A stretch of DNA of 17,896 nt from assembly GCA_002309235.1 (NCBI GenBank), contig DBXA01000131.1, forward strand, positions 27,227 through 45,122, in the 5' to 3' direction. Positions 6,185-13,230 of this stretch are shown one piece after another. Below the pieces are notes generated by a model, which saw nothing but the letters and a program-made list of their open reading frames with translations, did no database searches and had not been told where the DNA came from. Both the position numbers and the translations under genes were made by a program. How positions within the stretch are numbered: position 1 is the first letter of the stretch; every line of letters starts with the position of its first letter. The stretch is from Christensenella sp. UBA1224 (GTDB taxonomy: Bacteria; Bacillota; Clostridia; Christensenellales; Aristaeellaceae).

Positions 6185-6592
6185 TCAGATCTTCTTACGG
6201 ATGCGCAGTATGTTCTGTCCATCCCTATACGCATACTCCACATCATCCATGATCTTTTTCACGAGGAAAATGCCCAGCCCCCCTATCGGCCTTTCCTCAG
6301 CAGAAAGCGTCGTATCCGGTTCCTTCAACTCCAGCGGATCATAAGCCTTGCCACGGTCCATAAACGTGATGACCGCAGCATGAGGGTCGCTCTCCGTCTC
6401 CAGGCGGATGACCGCCTCCCCGATCTCCGGTGTATAAGCATATCGGGCGATATTGCTGAAGATCTCATCAACGGCGATATCAATCTGCATTTGTGCCTTT
6501 ACCGGGCACTCGATCTCCTCCAGCCAGGCGTTGATATAATCCGTGACAGCTTCCATGTTACCGATCACCGCATCAATCGTAAGCTCTTTCAC
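6185..6592 (-). CDS. Anti-sigma regulatory factor-type serine kinase/ATPase (RsbW/SpoIIAB-like HATPase)
   Basis: A 135-residue GHKL ATPase domain. The N box is DEIFSNIARYAY (Glu43, Asn47), the G1 box is MDRGKAYDP (Asp79, Gly81), and the G2 box is IGGLGIFLVKK (Gly104-Gly107). Proteins of this kind bind a sigma factor or other target and phosphorylate a STAS antagonist. The frame is open to a TTG at 6628, but GTG at 6592 gives the MKELTIDA start usual in clostridial homologues and has an AGGC site about 8 bases upstream, so it is preferred. The gene precedes the STAS gene by 109 bases with a hairpin between. The phrase TTLSAEERPIGGLGIFLVKK is very typical of the clostridial 'ATP-binding protein' family in which the controlled target is generally unknown. 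Confidence 0.9.
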   Translation of the reverse strand: MKELTIDAVIGNMEAVTDYINAWLEEIECPVKAQMQIDIAVDEIFSNIARYAYTPEIGEAVIRLETESDPHAAVITFMDRGKAYDPLELKEPDTTLSAEERPIGGLGIFLVKKIMDDVEYAYRDGQNILRIRKKI

Positions 6593-6724
6593 ATCATCGC
6601 CTGCCTTTCCGATGATCCATTCCCGCAAGTGTGAAGCTATATCATGTCGTTATACTGTCATTATGCTGCGATAAGAAACTTCAGAACCCGCATCTGTCGG
6701 TGTTTCAGTGCAGTCTCTTTCTTC

Positions 6725-6913
6725 TCACGCCCTCAAGAGCTTTCTTTCCATTTTTTCCGTTAAGTCGCGGAAACTCTTATCATACTGTTCCTTCGAAAGA
6801 GCTCCCGTATCCAGAAATGTCTTGAGAAGAGCCTTCTGCTTGAGGAAGAGCCGGAGATTCTTTTCCTCATAGGAAAGCAATTCCCACGGCTTTTGTTCCG
6901 TCTCCATCGCCAT
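6725..6913 (-). CDS. Conserved-looking 62-residue protein with SHOCT-like C-terminus
   Basis: A 62-residue, highly charged helical protein. The second half, LKTFLDTGALSKEQYDKSFR followed by DLTEKM, resembles the SHOCT short C-terminal domain pattern (leucine-rich helix, Gly, 'is.eqyd..k..L..k'). The upstream part (PWELLSYEEKNLRLFLKQKALL) is a long amphipathic helix. ATG at 6913 has a good GGAGG six bases upstream; a second in-frame ATG is at 6907. A minus-strand TATACT (6998-7003) could be its promoter. No transmembrane segment or signal peptide. I recall similar small proteins in Clostridia without a known function. It lies between the GH78 gene and the anti-sigma pair with no clear partner. 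Confidence 0.72.
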   Translation of the reverse strand: MAMETEQKPWELLSYEEKNLRLFLKQKALLKTFLDTGALSKEQYDKSFRDLTEKMERKLLRA

Positions 6914-6943
6914 ATATAACCTCCACGGCAGATCAGCCGACAA

Positions 6944-7207
6944 TCCTGACGGTCTGTCTCGACTATCCCTAACCGGGCACTATATCTGCATACTCTAAGT
7001 ATACAACATTTGGCATTTCTCTTCCATAGGTATTGCAAACTATTTTTTGCTTGTGCAGTAAATACTCCCGAAAGGTGAGCATCCTGCCATGGCGGATGCT
7101 TATCAGACCTCTTCAGGATAAAGCCGCTTCCGATCATGGAATTGATGGCCCCACTTACCGTATATTTCCTGTAACTGCAATTAGGGATTCGCTTGCAGGT
7201 CTCTTCA
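6944..7207 (-). other. Intergenic stretch with possible protein remnant
   Basis: The 264 bases between the GH78 gene and the small SHOCT-like gene contain a minus-strand open frame entered from an ATG at 7230 that overlaps the GH78 end. Its first ~40 codons look protein-like: GLFDEETCKRIPNCSYRKY, then TVSGAINSMIGSGFILKRSD, a helix-turn-helix-wing flavour. The frame then becomes Arg/Cys/Trp-rich where it overlaps the small gene. It has no ribosome binding site. A 7-bp hairpin, AGCATCC/GGATGCT (7078-7100), lies within it. A gene remnant is possible but unproven. Confidence 0.25.
6998..7003 (-). promoter_or_regulatory. Possible -10 for the SHOCT-like small gene
   Basis: TATACT on the minus strand (GTTGTATACTTAGAG), 85 bases before the start at 6913. 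The -35 position at 17 bases (TGGAAG) matches only about half of consensus. Confidence 0.35.
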
Positions 7208-9415
7208 TCAAAAAGTCCGGCACAGTCCATTAAACGTGTATACGTTCCGTCCGGCTTTAAGAATTATCGTTTTACCGCCGACCGCTAAATCCGCCTGCAT
7301 CCCGTCAGGGATATCCGCAGTGATTTCTGTTCCCGTCAATGTTTTCCTGTATGAGACTGCAAGCTTCCCCAGCGGTGTTTTGATATGACCTTCCGCCTGA
7401 GGCAGCCAGTCCGTGAAACCGGGCTCGATCCGTACCTTTCGCCAGCCCGCGCTGCCTTCGACCTGTCTGAAGCCTAAAGCATCATAGAACAGCTGCTTTG
7501 CGGCAGCCCCAAACATGGGATGATTGAGCGAGCGCTGGTATTCGCAATCCGACCAGTACTCCCATAGAGTCGACGCACCGGCATGCATCATGGAGCCGAA
7601 GGAATTGGGCTTTTCACTGGAAAGCAGGCGATATTCCAGGTCATACCTGCCCTTTTCACCCAGCAGGCGCGTCACGATCTCCGTACCGAATATCCCCGTA
7701 TCATAGGTGCCCAATTCTTCATAATGCCGCAGAAAGTGATCCAGCGTCACATCATCCCCCAGACCTATATCCAGAGCGAACGCATTCGCGCCTTGGATAT
7801 TTCCCGCAAAATCATGTGTTTCGGGATCATAATAATGCCGGATGACGGCATTGCAGGCGGCTGTCCTGCGCCTTTTCCACGATCCATCCCACGGCTTCCC
7901 GAGTATCCTGTCGATCTCTGCCATGTCATCCAATGCTTTCACCTTGAAATATGTGTTGACGTATGGCTCCGGCAGCCTGATCGGATCCGGGGTACACCAA
8001 TCCCCAAGGCACCATTCACCCTGTCTGTCGCTCACGACCAGATCATCCTCACTGTGGGCATCCAAATACTCCAGATACTTTACCATACCTCCATACATCT
8101 CTTCCAGAGGCTGTTTGTCTCCGTACTGGCGGTAATAGTTCAGGGGCACCGTAATAATAGCGATGCCCCAGCCTCCGGGCCCGCCGCCGCAGCGCGTATA
8201 AGGCGCCGTATACTGCACATGACCCGTCTTCTCATCCTGGCAATCCATGATATCTCTCATCCACTTGCGTACAGTCGTTCTGTAGTCGAGTGCAAGCATC
8301 GCGGTTTCGCACGTCAATTGCCCGTCCCCTGTATAGCCCCTTCGTTCAATATGAGGGCAATCCGACGGGATACCGCCATGCAGGTTATCCAGCTGCGTGC
8401 GCACATACGCTTCGTACAGCCAGTTGAGCACAGGATCTGCGCTGTGAAAAGATGAGGCTGCCGGTATATCTGCGTGTATAACGGCTGCGCAGACGATTTC
8501 CGCATTTCCCTGAACGACAAAATACCGAAAGCCCATCCAGGTGAATTTGGGATGGATGATCCTTCCCTTCCCATCGCTGACGATCTGCCATTTCTGACCG
8601 TGTGTATAATTGTGATCCAGCCGGCCGCGCACATCCAGCATCTCACTGAAGCGCACTTCGATCGTATCGCCTTTTTCCGACTTGTCCCGCAGTATCACCC
8701 ACCCTGTGATATTTTCTCCCAGGTCATATAAAGTCCCCCTGGGGCCATCCCCAAGCCGCATGGGAACGATACTGCGGATAAAACGGTCCGCCGGACAATC
8801 CTGCAGCCGGAAATCTGTCTCAAGCGGCGGCAGTATGCGTAACTCATTCCACCCAGAGGCATCTGAAGTCATCCAGTCCGCAGGGCATATATTCAGATCG
8901 TGCTTTTCCGTACTGAACAGGTCGCAGATCACCACTTCTCCCTGCCGCCAGCGGGCATCCGGGCCGGAAAGCACCTCCGTCGTATCCCCATGGGCATCGG
9001 TCAAAAGCAGTCTGTAGCACAGACGCACTTCTCCATAATTCACAGCTTCATCAAACGACCAGGTCTCTTGCGCAAAAAAACCCGGGCCCAGCGCAGCACC
9101 GAGCTCGTTCCTGCCCTCCTTCAAAAAGGGAAGTACGTCATATTTCAGGCAGTAACAGCGATGGTGCAGCTGCTCGTCAAAGGGCTGACCATTGACGCGG
9201 ATGTCCCGCTGACAATAATCGCTCGTTGCCGGTACGAACAAATCCTCCGAAACACGCTGCCCGTTGAGAAACAGTTCAAAATAACCCAATCCGCAGATCG
9301 TGATCTCCGCCCGGACAGCGCTGTGTGCTTCAAACGAAGCCCGAACCACAGGCGTCCTTGTCGATCCGTCAAAGCCAAGCCATTTGGCATCTCCAAACAT
9401 TTCCCGATGATCCAT
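7208..9415 (-). CDS. GH78 alpha-L-rhamnosidase
   Basis: A protein of about 735 residues with the domain order of bacterial rhamnosidases: N-terminal beta-sandwich (ICGLGYFELFLNGQRV, about 41-56, and FVPATSDYCQRDI), a second beta domain (YDLGENITGWV, about 231), a six-hairpin alpha/alpha barrel from about residue 325, and a C-terminal beta-sandwich (WRKVRIEPGF onward). SDCPHIERRGYTGDGQL matches the family's 'CP.rerlGWtGD' catalytic-acid segment (Glu near 358, Asp near 365), and STLWEYW carries the probable catalytic base (Glu near 619). It cleaves terminal alpha-L-rhamnose from pectin-derived or glycoside substrates. No signal peptide, so it acts in the cytoplasm on imported oligosaccharides. 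Two adjacent ATGs exist (9418, 9415); the second has better spacing to AGGAG. It is divergent from the sugar transporter and shares its control region. Confidence 0.93.
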   Translation of the reverse strand: MDHREMFGDAKWLGFDGSTRTPVVRASFEAHSAVRAEITICGLGYFELFLNGQRVSEDLFVPATSDYCQRDIRVNGQPFDEQLHHRCYCLKYDVLPFLKEGRNELGAALGPGFFAQETWSFDEAVNYGEVRLCYRLLLTDAHGDTTEVLSGPDARWRQGEVVICDLFSTEKHDLNICPADWMTSDASGWNELRILPPLETDFRLQDCPADRFIRSIVPMRLGDGPRGTLYDLGENITGWVILRDKSEKGDTIEVRFSEMLDVRGRLDHNYTHGQKWQIVSDGKGRIIHPKFTWMGFRYFVVQGNAEIVCAAVIHADIPAASSFHSADPVLNWLYEAYVRTQLDNLHGGIPSDCPHIERRGYTGDGQLTCETAMLALDYRTTVRKWMRDIMDCQDEKTGHVQYTAPYTRCGGGPGGWGIAIITVPLNYYRQYGDKQPLEEMYGGMVKYLEYLDAHSEDDLVVSDRQGEWCLGDWCTPDPIRLPEPYVNTYFKVKALDDMAEIDRILGKPWDGSWKRRRTAACNAVIRHYYDPETHDFAGNIQGANAFALDIGLGDDVTLDHFLRHYEELGTYDTGIFGTEIVTRLLGEKGRYDLEYRLLSSEKPNSFGSMMHAGASTLWEYWSDCEYQRSLNHPMFGAAAKQLFYDALGFRQVEGSAGWRKVRIEPGFTDWLPQAEGHIKTPLGKLAVSYRKTLTGTEITADIPDGMQADLAVGGKTIILKAGRNVYTFNGLCRTF

Positions 9416-9518
9416 CATTATCTCCTGTTCCGATCGGCATGATAATCACGCCCGGTATCCGTATCGTTATTTCAAACTGGCAGCACTCTCATGTTTCTTA
9501 TATGCCTTGCTTTAAAAA

Positions 9519-9547
9519 ATAGTACACCAACAGGAGCAAATTAGCAA
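9519..9547 (-). promoter_or_regulatory. Candidate promoter for the GH78 gene
   Basis: Minus-strand TTGCTA (9547-9542) and TACTAT (9524-9519) are separated by exactly 17 bases; each matches consensus at 4 of 6. The leader would be about 95 bases. Confidence 0.38.
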
Positions 9548-9566
9548 GAAAAAAAAAGGATTGCTC
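9534..9566. promoter_or_regulatory. Inverted repeat and A-tract in the divergent control region
   Basis: GAGCAA (9534-9539) and TTGCTC (9561-9566) are inverted copies flanking a run of nine A residues (9549-9557); GATTG-CT-CAATC is a further small palindrome. The element overlaps the candidate GH78 promoter and sits about 60-90 bases upstream of the transporter -35, a reasonable location for an AraC-type activator or bending element (inference). Confidence 0.3.
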
Positions 9567-9623
9567 AATCGAATCTGAAAAAACCTAAAAGCAAATGATG
9601 ATACAAAACAGATAATTATGATA

Positions 9624-9652
9624 TTGTAAAGACCTTTAATTCTTAATATACT
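9624..9652 (+). promoter_or_regulatory. Promoter of the sugar transporter operon
   Basis: TTGTAA (9624-9629), a 17-base spacer, and TATACT (9647-9652). Both hexamers are close to sigma-A consensus in an AT-rich setting. Predicted transcription start is near 9659, leaving a leader of under 20 bases that begins at the AGGAAGG ribosome binding site (9661-9667). Confidence 0.65.
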
Positions 9653-9675
9653 TTTTATAGAGGAAGGTAATTGAT

Positions 9676-10608
9676 ATGATGCATTCAGCAGCTGCAAGGC
9701 GCAACAGAAAGCGCCTTCTTAAACAGTATTGGCCAGCGTATCTGCTGGTACTGCCAGTTGTCATTTGGTATCTTACTTTCTGCTATGCTCCTATGGGAGG
9801 CATTGCGATCGCTTTCCAGGATTACAAGATCCTGAAAGGCATCTTTCGTAGCAAATTTATTGGCCTGGAAAACTTCAGGGAAATGTTCCGTACTCCTACT
9901 TTCCCCCGTGCTATCCGCAATACACTTATCATCAGCATCCTGAACCTCTCCATCGGCTTTCCCGTTCCAATCATATTTGCAATCCTTCTGAACGAGATGA
10001 CCCAACTTCGATATAAAAAAGCCGTACAGACCATCAGTTACCTCCCGCACTTCATTTCCTGGTCTGTTACCGGTGGCCTAATATACATGCTCCTTTCGCC
10101 TTCCACCGGCGCGATAGCAGGCGTAGTACGGGCAATGGGCGGACAGCCGGTCAATTACATCGGCATCAGCAAGTATTTCCGATCGATTGTCGTTGTATCA
10201 GCCATCTGGAAGAATATGGGATGGTCCGCAATTATCTACATGTCTGCAATCACAGGTGTGGATGAACAGCTTTACGAAGCCGCTATCATCGATGGAGCCG
10301 GTCGTTTTCAGCGCATCTGGCACGTTACGCTGCCAGGGATCCGGCCAGTTATAGCCATACAGCTGATACTTGCTGTTGGAAATATCTTAAACGTCAATTT
10401 CAGTCAGATCTTTATCCTGATCAACGATCTGACACTGGATGTCGGCGAGACCATCGATTATTATGTCTACCGTGTGGGCCTTGGCGCAGCCTTTGACTTT
10501 GGCTTGGCAACCGCTTCGGGACTCATCAAATCTGTGATCGGGTTTATCCTGATCGTGATTGTAAACGCCATTTCCCGGAAACTGACAGACGGGGAGGGGA
10601 TCTGGTAA
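9676..10608 (+). CDS. Carbohydrate ABC transporter permease (LplB/YtdP-type, first subunit)
   Basis: A 310-residue membrane protein with about six hydrophobic helices, starting with YLLVLPVVIWYLTFCYAPMG and the family phrase IAFQDYK. The EAA loop that docks on the ATPase is EAAIIDGAGRFQRIWHVTLP (201-220). This subfamily (LplB, YteP) imports complex-sugar oligosaccharides in Gram-positive bacteria. ATG at 9676 has AGGAAGG eight bases upstream; a second ATG follows immediately. Its stop overlaps the next start as TAATG. No ATPase gene lies in this operon, as is usual for systems that share an MsmX/MsmK-type ATPase encoded elsewhere. Confidence 0.95.
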   Translation: MMHSAAARRNRKRLLKQYWPAYLLVLPVVIWYLTFCYAPMGGIAIAFQDYKILKGIFRSKFIGLENFREMFRTPTFPRAIRNTLIISILNLSIGFPVPIIFAILLNEMTQLRYKKAVQTISYLPHFISWSVTGGLIYMLLSPSTGAIAGVVRAMGGQPVNYIGISKYFRSIVVVSAIWKNMGWSAIIYMSAITGVDEQLYEAAIIDGAGRFQRIWHVTLPGIRPVIAIQLILAVGNILNVNFSQIFILINDLTLDVGETIDYYVYRVGLGAAFDFGLATASGLIKSVIGFILIVIVNAISRKLTDGEGIW

Positions 10609-11480
10609 TGAGAAGGATGTATACGCATGCCGATAAAGTGTTTCACAGCTGCAACCTGACGTTCATGTCTCTTGTACTGATACTCACCTTATACCCATTC
10701 TGGTATGTCATGATAGGATCCGTCTCGACAATGGGCCATCTGATCCGCGGCGGCTTTATCCTTCTGCCGGACGGACTTCACTTTGAAGCTTATCAACAGG
10801 TATTCCGAAACGCGCTGATCCCCACCGCTTATCGAAACACATTGTTCATCACGATCGTTGGTACGGCGTTCAGCATGTTCCTGACTATACTGGGGGCATA
10901 TGTACTCTCACTGAAGAAGCTGCCCGGCAGAACTTTTCTTACCTTCTTTTTCGTTCTGACCATGCTTTTCAGCGGCGGTCTGATCCCTCTGTACCTGGTA
11001 GTCCGCAGCATAGGCTTACTGGACAACATCTGGGCGCTTATCATACCGGGTGCCATGAGCACCTACAACATGATACTTCTGCGAAACTTCTTCGAAAGCA
11101 TACCTGAAGCACTCTTCGAAGCAGCATCCATTGACGGCGAAAGCATATGGGGGTATCTTTTCAGGATTCTCCTGCCCCTCTCCGGCGCGGGACTCGCGAC
11201 AATTACACTTTTTTACTCGGTAAGCTACTGGAACGCATATTTTGAGAGCCTGATCTACATCCGCAACAGAGACCTGTGGCCTATGCAGACAGTACTCCGT
11301 CAAGTGCTTCAGACAGCGCAGATGAATACTATGCTTTATGACGACGCAAGGCAAACCGTCGCAGCCGAAACATTAAAAGATGCAATGATCGTCATCACTG
11401 TCGTCCCGATCCTGATGGTCTACCCTTTTATACAGAAATACTTTGTCAAGGGAATCATGATCGGATCCCTGAAGGGATAG
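10608..11480 (+). CDS. Carbohydrate ABC transporter permease (YtcP/AraQ-type, second subunit)
   Basis: A 290-residue permease with six predicted helices. It starts with a cytoplasmic N-terminus and LTFMSLVLILTLYPFWYVMI, and has the family phrases NTLFITIVGT and SGGLIPLYLVVR. The EAA loop EAASIDGESIWGYLFRILLP is at 171-190, and the end YPFIQKYFVKGIMIGSLKG is diagnostic of the YtcP-like second permease. Start ATG overlaps the previous stop codon by one base, with GGGGAGGGG about 8 bases upstream, so translation is coupled. It pairs with the preceding permease to form the membrane channel. Confidence 0.95.
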   Translation: MRRMYTHADKVFHSCNLTFMSLVLILTLYPFWYVMIGSVSTMGHLIRGGFILLPDGLHFEAYQQVFRNALIPTAYRNTLFITIVGTAFSMFLTILGAYVLSLKKLPGRTFLTFFFVLTMLFSGGLIPLYLVVRSIGLLDNIWALIIPGAMSTYNMILLRNFFESIPEALFEAASIDGESIWGYLFRILLPLSGAGLATITLFYSVSYWNAYFESLIYIRNRDLWPMQTVLRQVLQTAQMNTMLYDDARQTVAAETLKDAMIVITVVPILMVYPFIQKYFVKGIMIGSLKG

Positions 11481-11504
11481 AAAAACCATTCTTGTTTCAT
11501 CAGG

Positions 11505-11529
11505 TTTCAAAGCAGGCAACTGCTTGAAA
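11505..11529 (+). other. Intercistronic hairpin with GCAA tetraloop
   Basis: TTTCAA-A-GCAG (11505-11515), loop GCAA (11516-11519), CTGCTTGAAA (11520-11529): ten base pairs with one bulged A and a GNRA-class tetraloop. No T-run follows. It lies between the second permease and the binding-protein gene, 22 bases before the AAGGAGG site. A 5' stem like this may protect the binding-protein mRNA from decay and raise its level over the permeases (inference). Confidence 0.6.
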
Positions 11530-11559
11530 TAGAATCAAAATATAAGGAGGTTCAGTAAC

Positions 11560-13107
11560 ATGTCGAAAATGTGGAAAAGGGCACTTACCATTTTCATGGC
11601 AATGATCATGTTGTGCGGATTTGCCCTTCCGGCCGAACTCGGACTTGCCGATGGTGATGAACCGGTAGAGCTCACCATTTTCATGGCTTCTACACGTCCA
11701 ATGAACGAATGCACAGACCTTACCAGACAGTACGTCAAAGACAACATCGCAGTTGACATGAATATGATTCAAGGCGATTCCACCACCTTTGATCAACAGT
11801 TGGCGCTGTATGTCTCCGGCGGGGATATGCCGGACGTCGTTCTGTGCAGCTATGCCACATACCTTGGCTATGCCGCTGAAGGAGCATGGGCAGACATTTC
11901 TCCTTACCTTACGGATGATCTGCCGGATCTTATGACCTATGTCGGTGATTACTGGCCATATCTGACAGTCGATGGAGCTATCGGTGGAGTGCCGAGGCTT
12001 CTGAATGTACCATCGAGCCATGTAGTCTCCATTCGCAAAGACTGGCTGGATAACCTGGATCTGGAAGAGCCAAAGACGCTTGAAGAATATACTGAAGTCA
12101 TGCGTGCTTTCACTTTCAACGACCCGGATAAAGATGGCAAGAATGATACCTATGGTCTGAGCGCCGCTGGTTACAGTTACCTCTCTTTCCTGATGGGCGC
12201 ATTCGGTGCTTCCAGCGAGCGCGACTATTTCCTCAACGACGATGGGACTATCACAACAAACGCCATCAGTGAAGAATACCGGGATGCCCTGCGCTATCTG
12301 AACAGTATCTATACAGAAGGACTTATCGATCCTGAACTTTTCACCTGCACATACGAACAAGCTCAAGCGAAATGGGGCCGCGGCGAGATGGGTATCTGGT
12401 CAAACTGGTGGAGCCATGCAGGCAACGCATATTACCGTTTCGACTTCGGCAACCTGCAGCCCGACGCCGTCGTAACCCATCTCCTTCCGCCGGTAGGCCC
12501 GGAAGGAAAGAGCGGCAACCTCTATGCCACACCATTCGATGCGGTTGTGTCCGTAAGTTATCTATGCGACCAAGCCAAGATTGAGGCGGCACTCAGGCTC
12601 CTTAACTTCAATGCCAGCCCCTTGGGCTTCCGTGTTCTCATGTATGGCATCCCCGGAGAATTCTTTGAATGGGATGAAGCAAACAACATGACTACCTGGA
12701 CGACTGAACTCAATGGCGGCGTTTCCAAATCCGGCAAATACACAACGACCGATATGGAAGTATATAAGCTTCTGTACCAGGAGCGCTGGCAGGGACAGTC
12801 CGATGCCTTGTATTCCGGTCCTGAAGGAAAACTGTGGTATGGTGGCGGTGAGCTGCGGTATCAGGAGCCCGTTCGTGAAGACGTGTTCTGTATGTTCCTG
12901 ACAGACGAATACATCAAGTATCATGCTGAACTGGATTCGTATTTCAAAACCAGTATGATCGCCTTCATCATGGGCGAGAAGGACATTGAGAATGATTGGG
13001 ACGCCTATGTTGCTGAATATATGAATATGGGCGGCGATATCGAGCGTCAGTCCCAGCTGAAAGTCTACAACGATACGTTCAACACGCAGTGCGTATTCGC
13101 GGAATAA
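11560..13107 (+). CDS. Extracellular sugar-binding protein of ABC transporter (LipO/YtcQ-type)
   Basis: A 515-residue solute-binding protein. The N-terminus (MSKMWKRALTIFMAMIMLCG, then FALPAELGLA) is a signal peptide, but the cysteine at 19 is preceded by Met-Leu, which does not fit a lipobox; cleavage after ALPA by signal peptidase I is more likely. GGDMPDVVLCSYATYLGYAA is the type-1 binding-protein signature. NDPDKDGKNDTYGL (187-200) is a DxDxDG calcium-binding-like loop common in this subfamily, and YTEGLIDPELF is also characteristic. AAGGAGG stands 9 bases before ATG. It should capture an oligosaccharide outside the cell and deliver it to the two permeases upstream; the sugar cannot be told from sequence, though flanking GH78 and GH51 genes suggest rhamnose/arabinose-containing pectic glycans. 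A strong terminator follows. Confidence 0.94.
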   Translation: MSKMWKRALTIFMAMIMLCGFALPAELGLADGDEPVELTIFMASTRPMNECTDLTRQYVKDNIAVDMNMIQGDSTTFDQQLALYVSGGDMPDVVLCSYATYLGYAAEGAWADISPYLTDDLPDLMTYVGDYWPYLTVDGAIGGVPRLLNVPSSHVVSIRKDWLDNLDLEEPKTLEEYTEVMRAFTFNDPDKDGKNDTYGLSAAGYSYLSFLMGAFGASSERDYFLNDDGTITTNAISEEYRDALRYLNSIYTEGLIDPELFTCTYEQAQAKWGRGEMGIWSNWWSHAGNAYYRFDFGNLQPDAVVTHLLPPVGPEGKSGNLYATPFDAVVSVSYLCDQAKIEAALRLLNFNASPLGFRVLMYGIPGEFFEWDEANNMTTWTTELNGGVSKSGKYTTTDMEVYKLLYQERWQGQSDALYSGPEGKLWYGGGELRYQEPVREDVFCMFLTDEYIKYHAELDSYFKTSMIAFIMGEKDIENDWDAYVAEYMNMGGDIERQSQLKVYNDTFNTQCVFAE

Positions 13108-13132
13108 AGTCCTTTTCATGTAGTCTTGCCGG

Positions 13133-13168
13133 GAAGTCGGTTCATACCATGGACCGGCTTCTCTTTTT
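13133..13168 (+). terminator. Rho-independent terminator of the transporter operon
   Basis: GAAGTCGGTTCAT (13133-13145), loop ACC, ATGGACCGGCTTC (13149-13161): thirteen consecutive pairs, two of them G-U, followed by TCTTTTT (13162-13168). It starts 25 bases after the binding-protein stop codon. Confidence 0.88.
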
Positions 13169-13178
13169 GTTGTATAAT
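13150..13178 (+). promoter_or_regulatory. Promoter of the YesM/YesN-like operon, overlapping the upstream terminator
   Basis: TGGACC (13150-13155; 4 of 6 to TTGACA), a 17-base spacer, and a perfect TATAAT (13173-13178). The -35 lies in the 3' arm of the terminator hairpin. Predicted start near 13185 gives a leader of about 45 bases before ATG at 13231. Confidence 0.65.
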
Positions 13179-13230
13179 GAATTACATATAGGTGTATCAG
13201 CAATCCCGCATCCCGGTCCAGGAGGCCGTC

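Noticed and set aside
5609..6634. Plus-strand frame of 341 codons
   Set aside because: Antisense to the STAS and anti-sigma genes, which have clear motifs and ribosome binding sites.
7078..7100. Hairpin AGCATCC/GGATGCT as a GH78 terminator
   Set aside because: No T-run follows on either strand and it lies 110 bases past the stop codon.
7583..8455. Plus-strand frame of 290 codons
   Set aside because: Antisense to the GH78 catalytic domain; no independent support.
11500..12366. Minus-strand frame of 288 codons
   Set aside because: Antisense to the solute-binding protein gene; no motif and no ribosome binding site.
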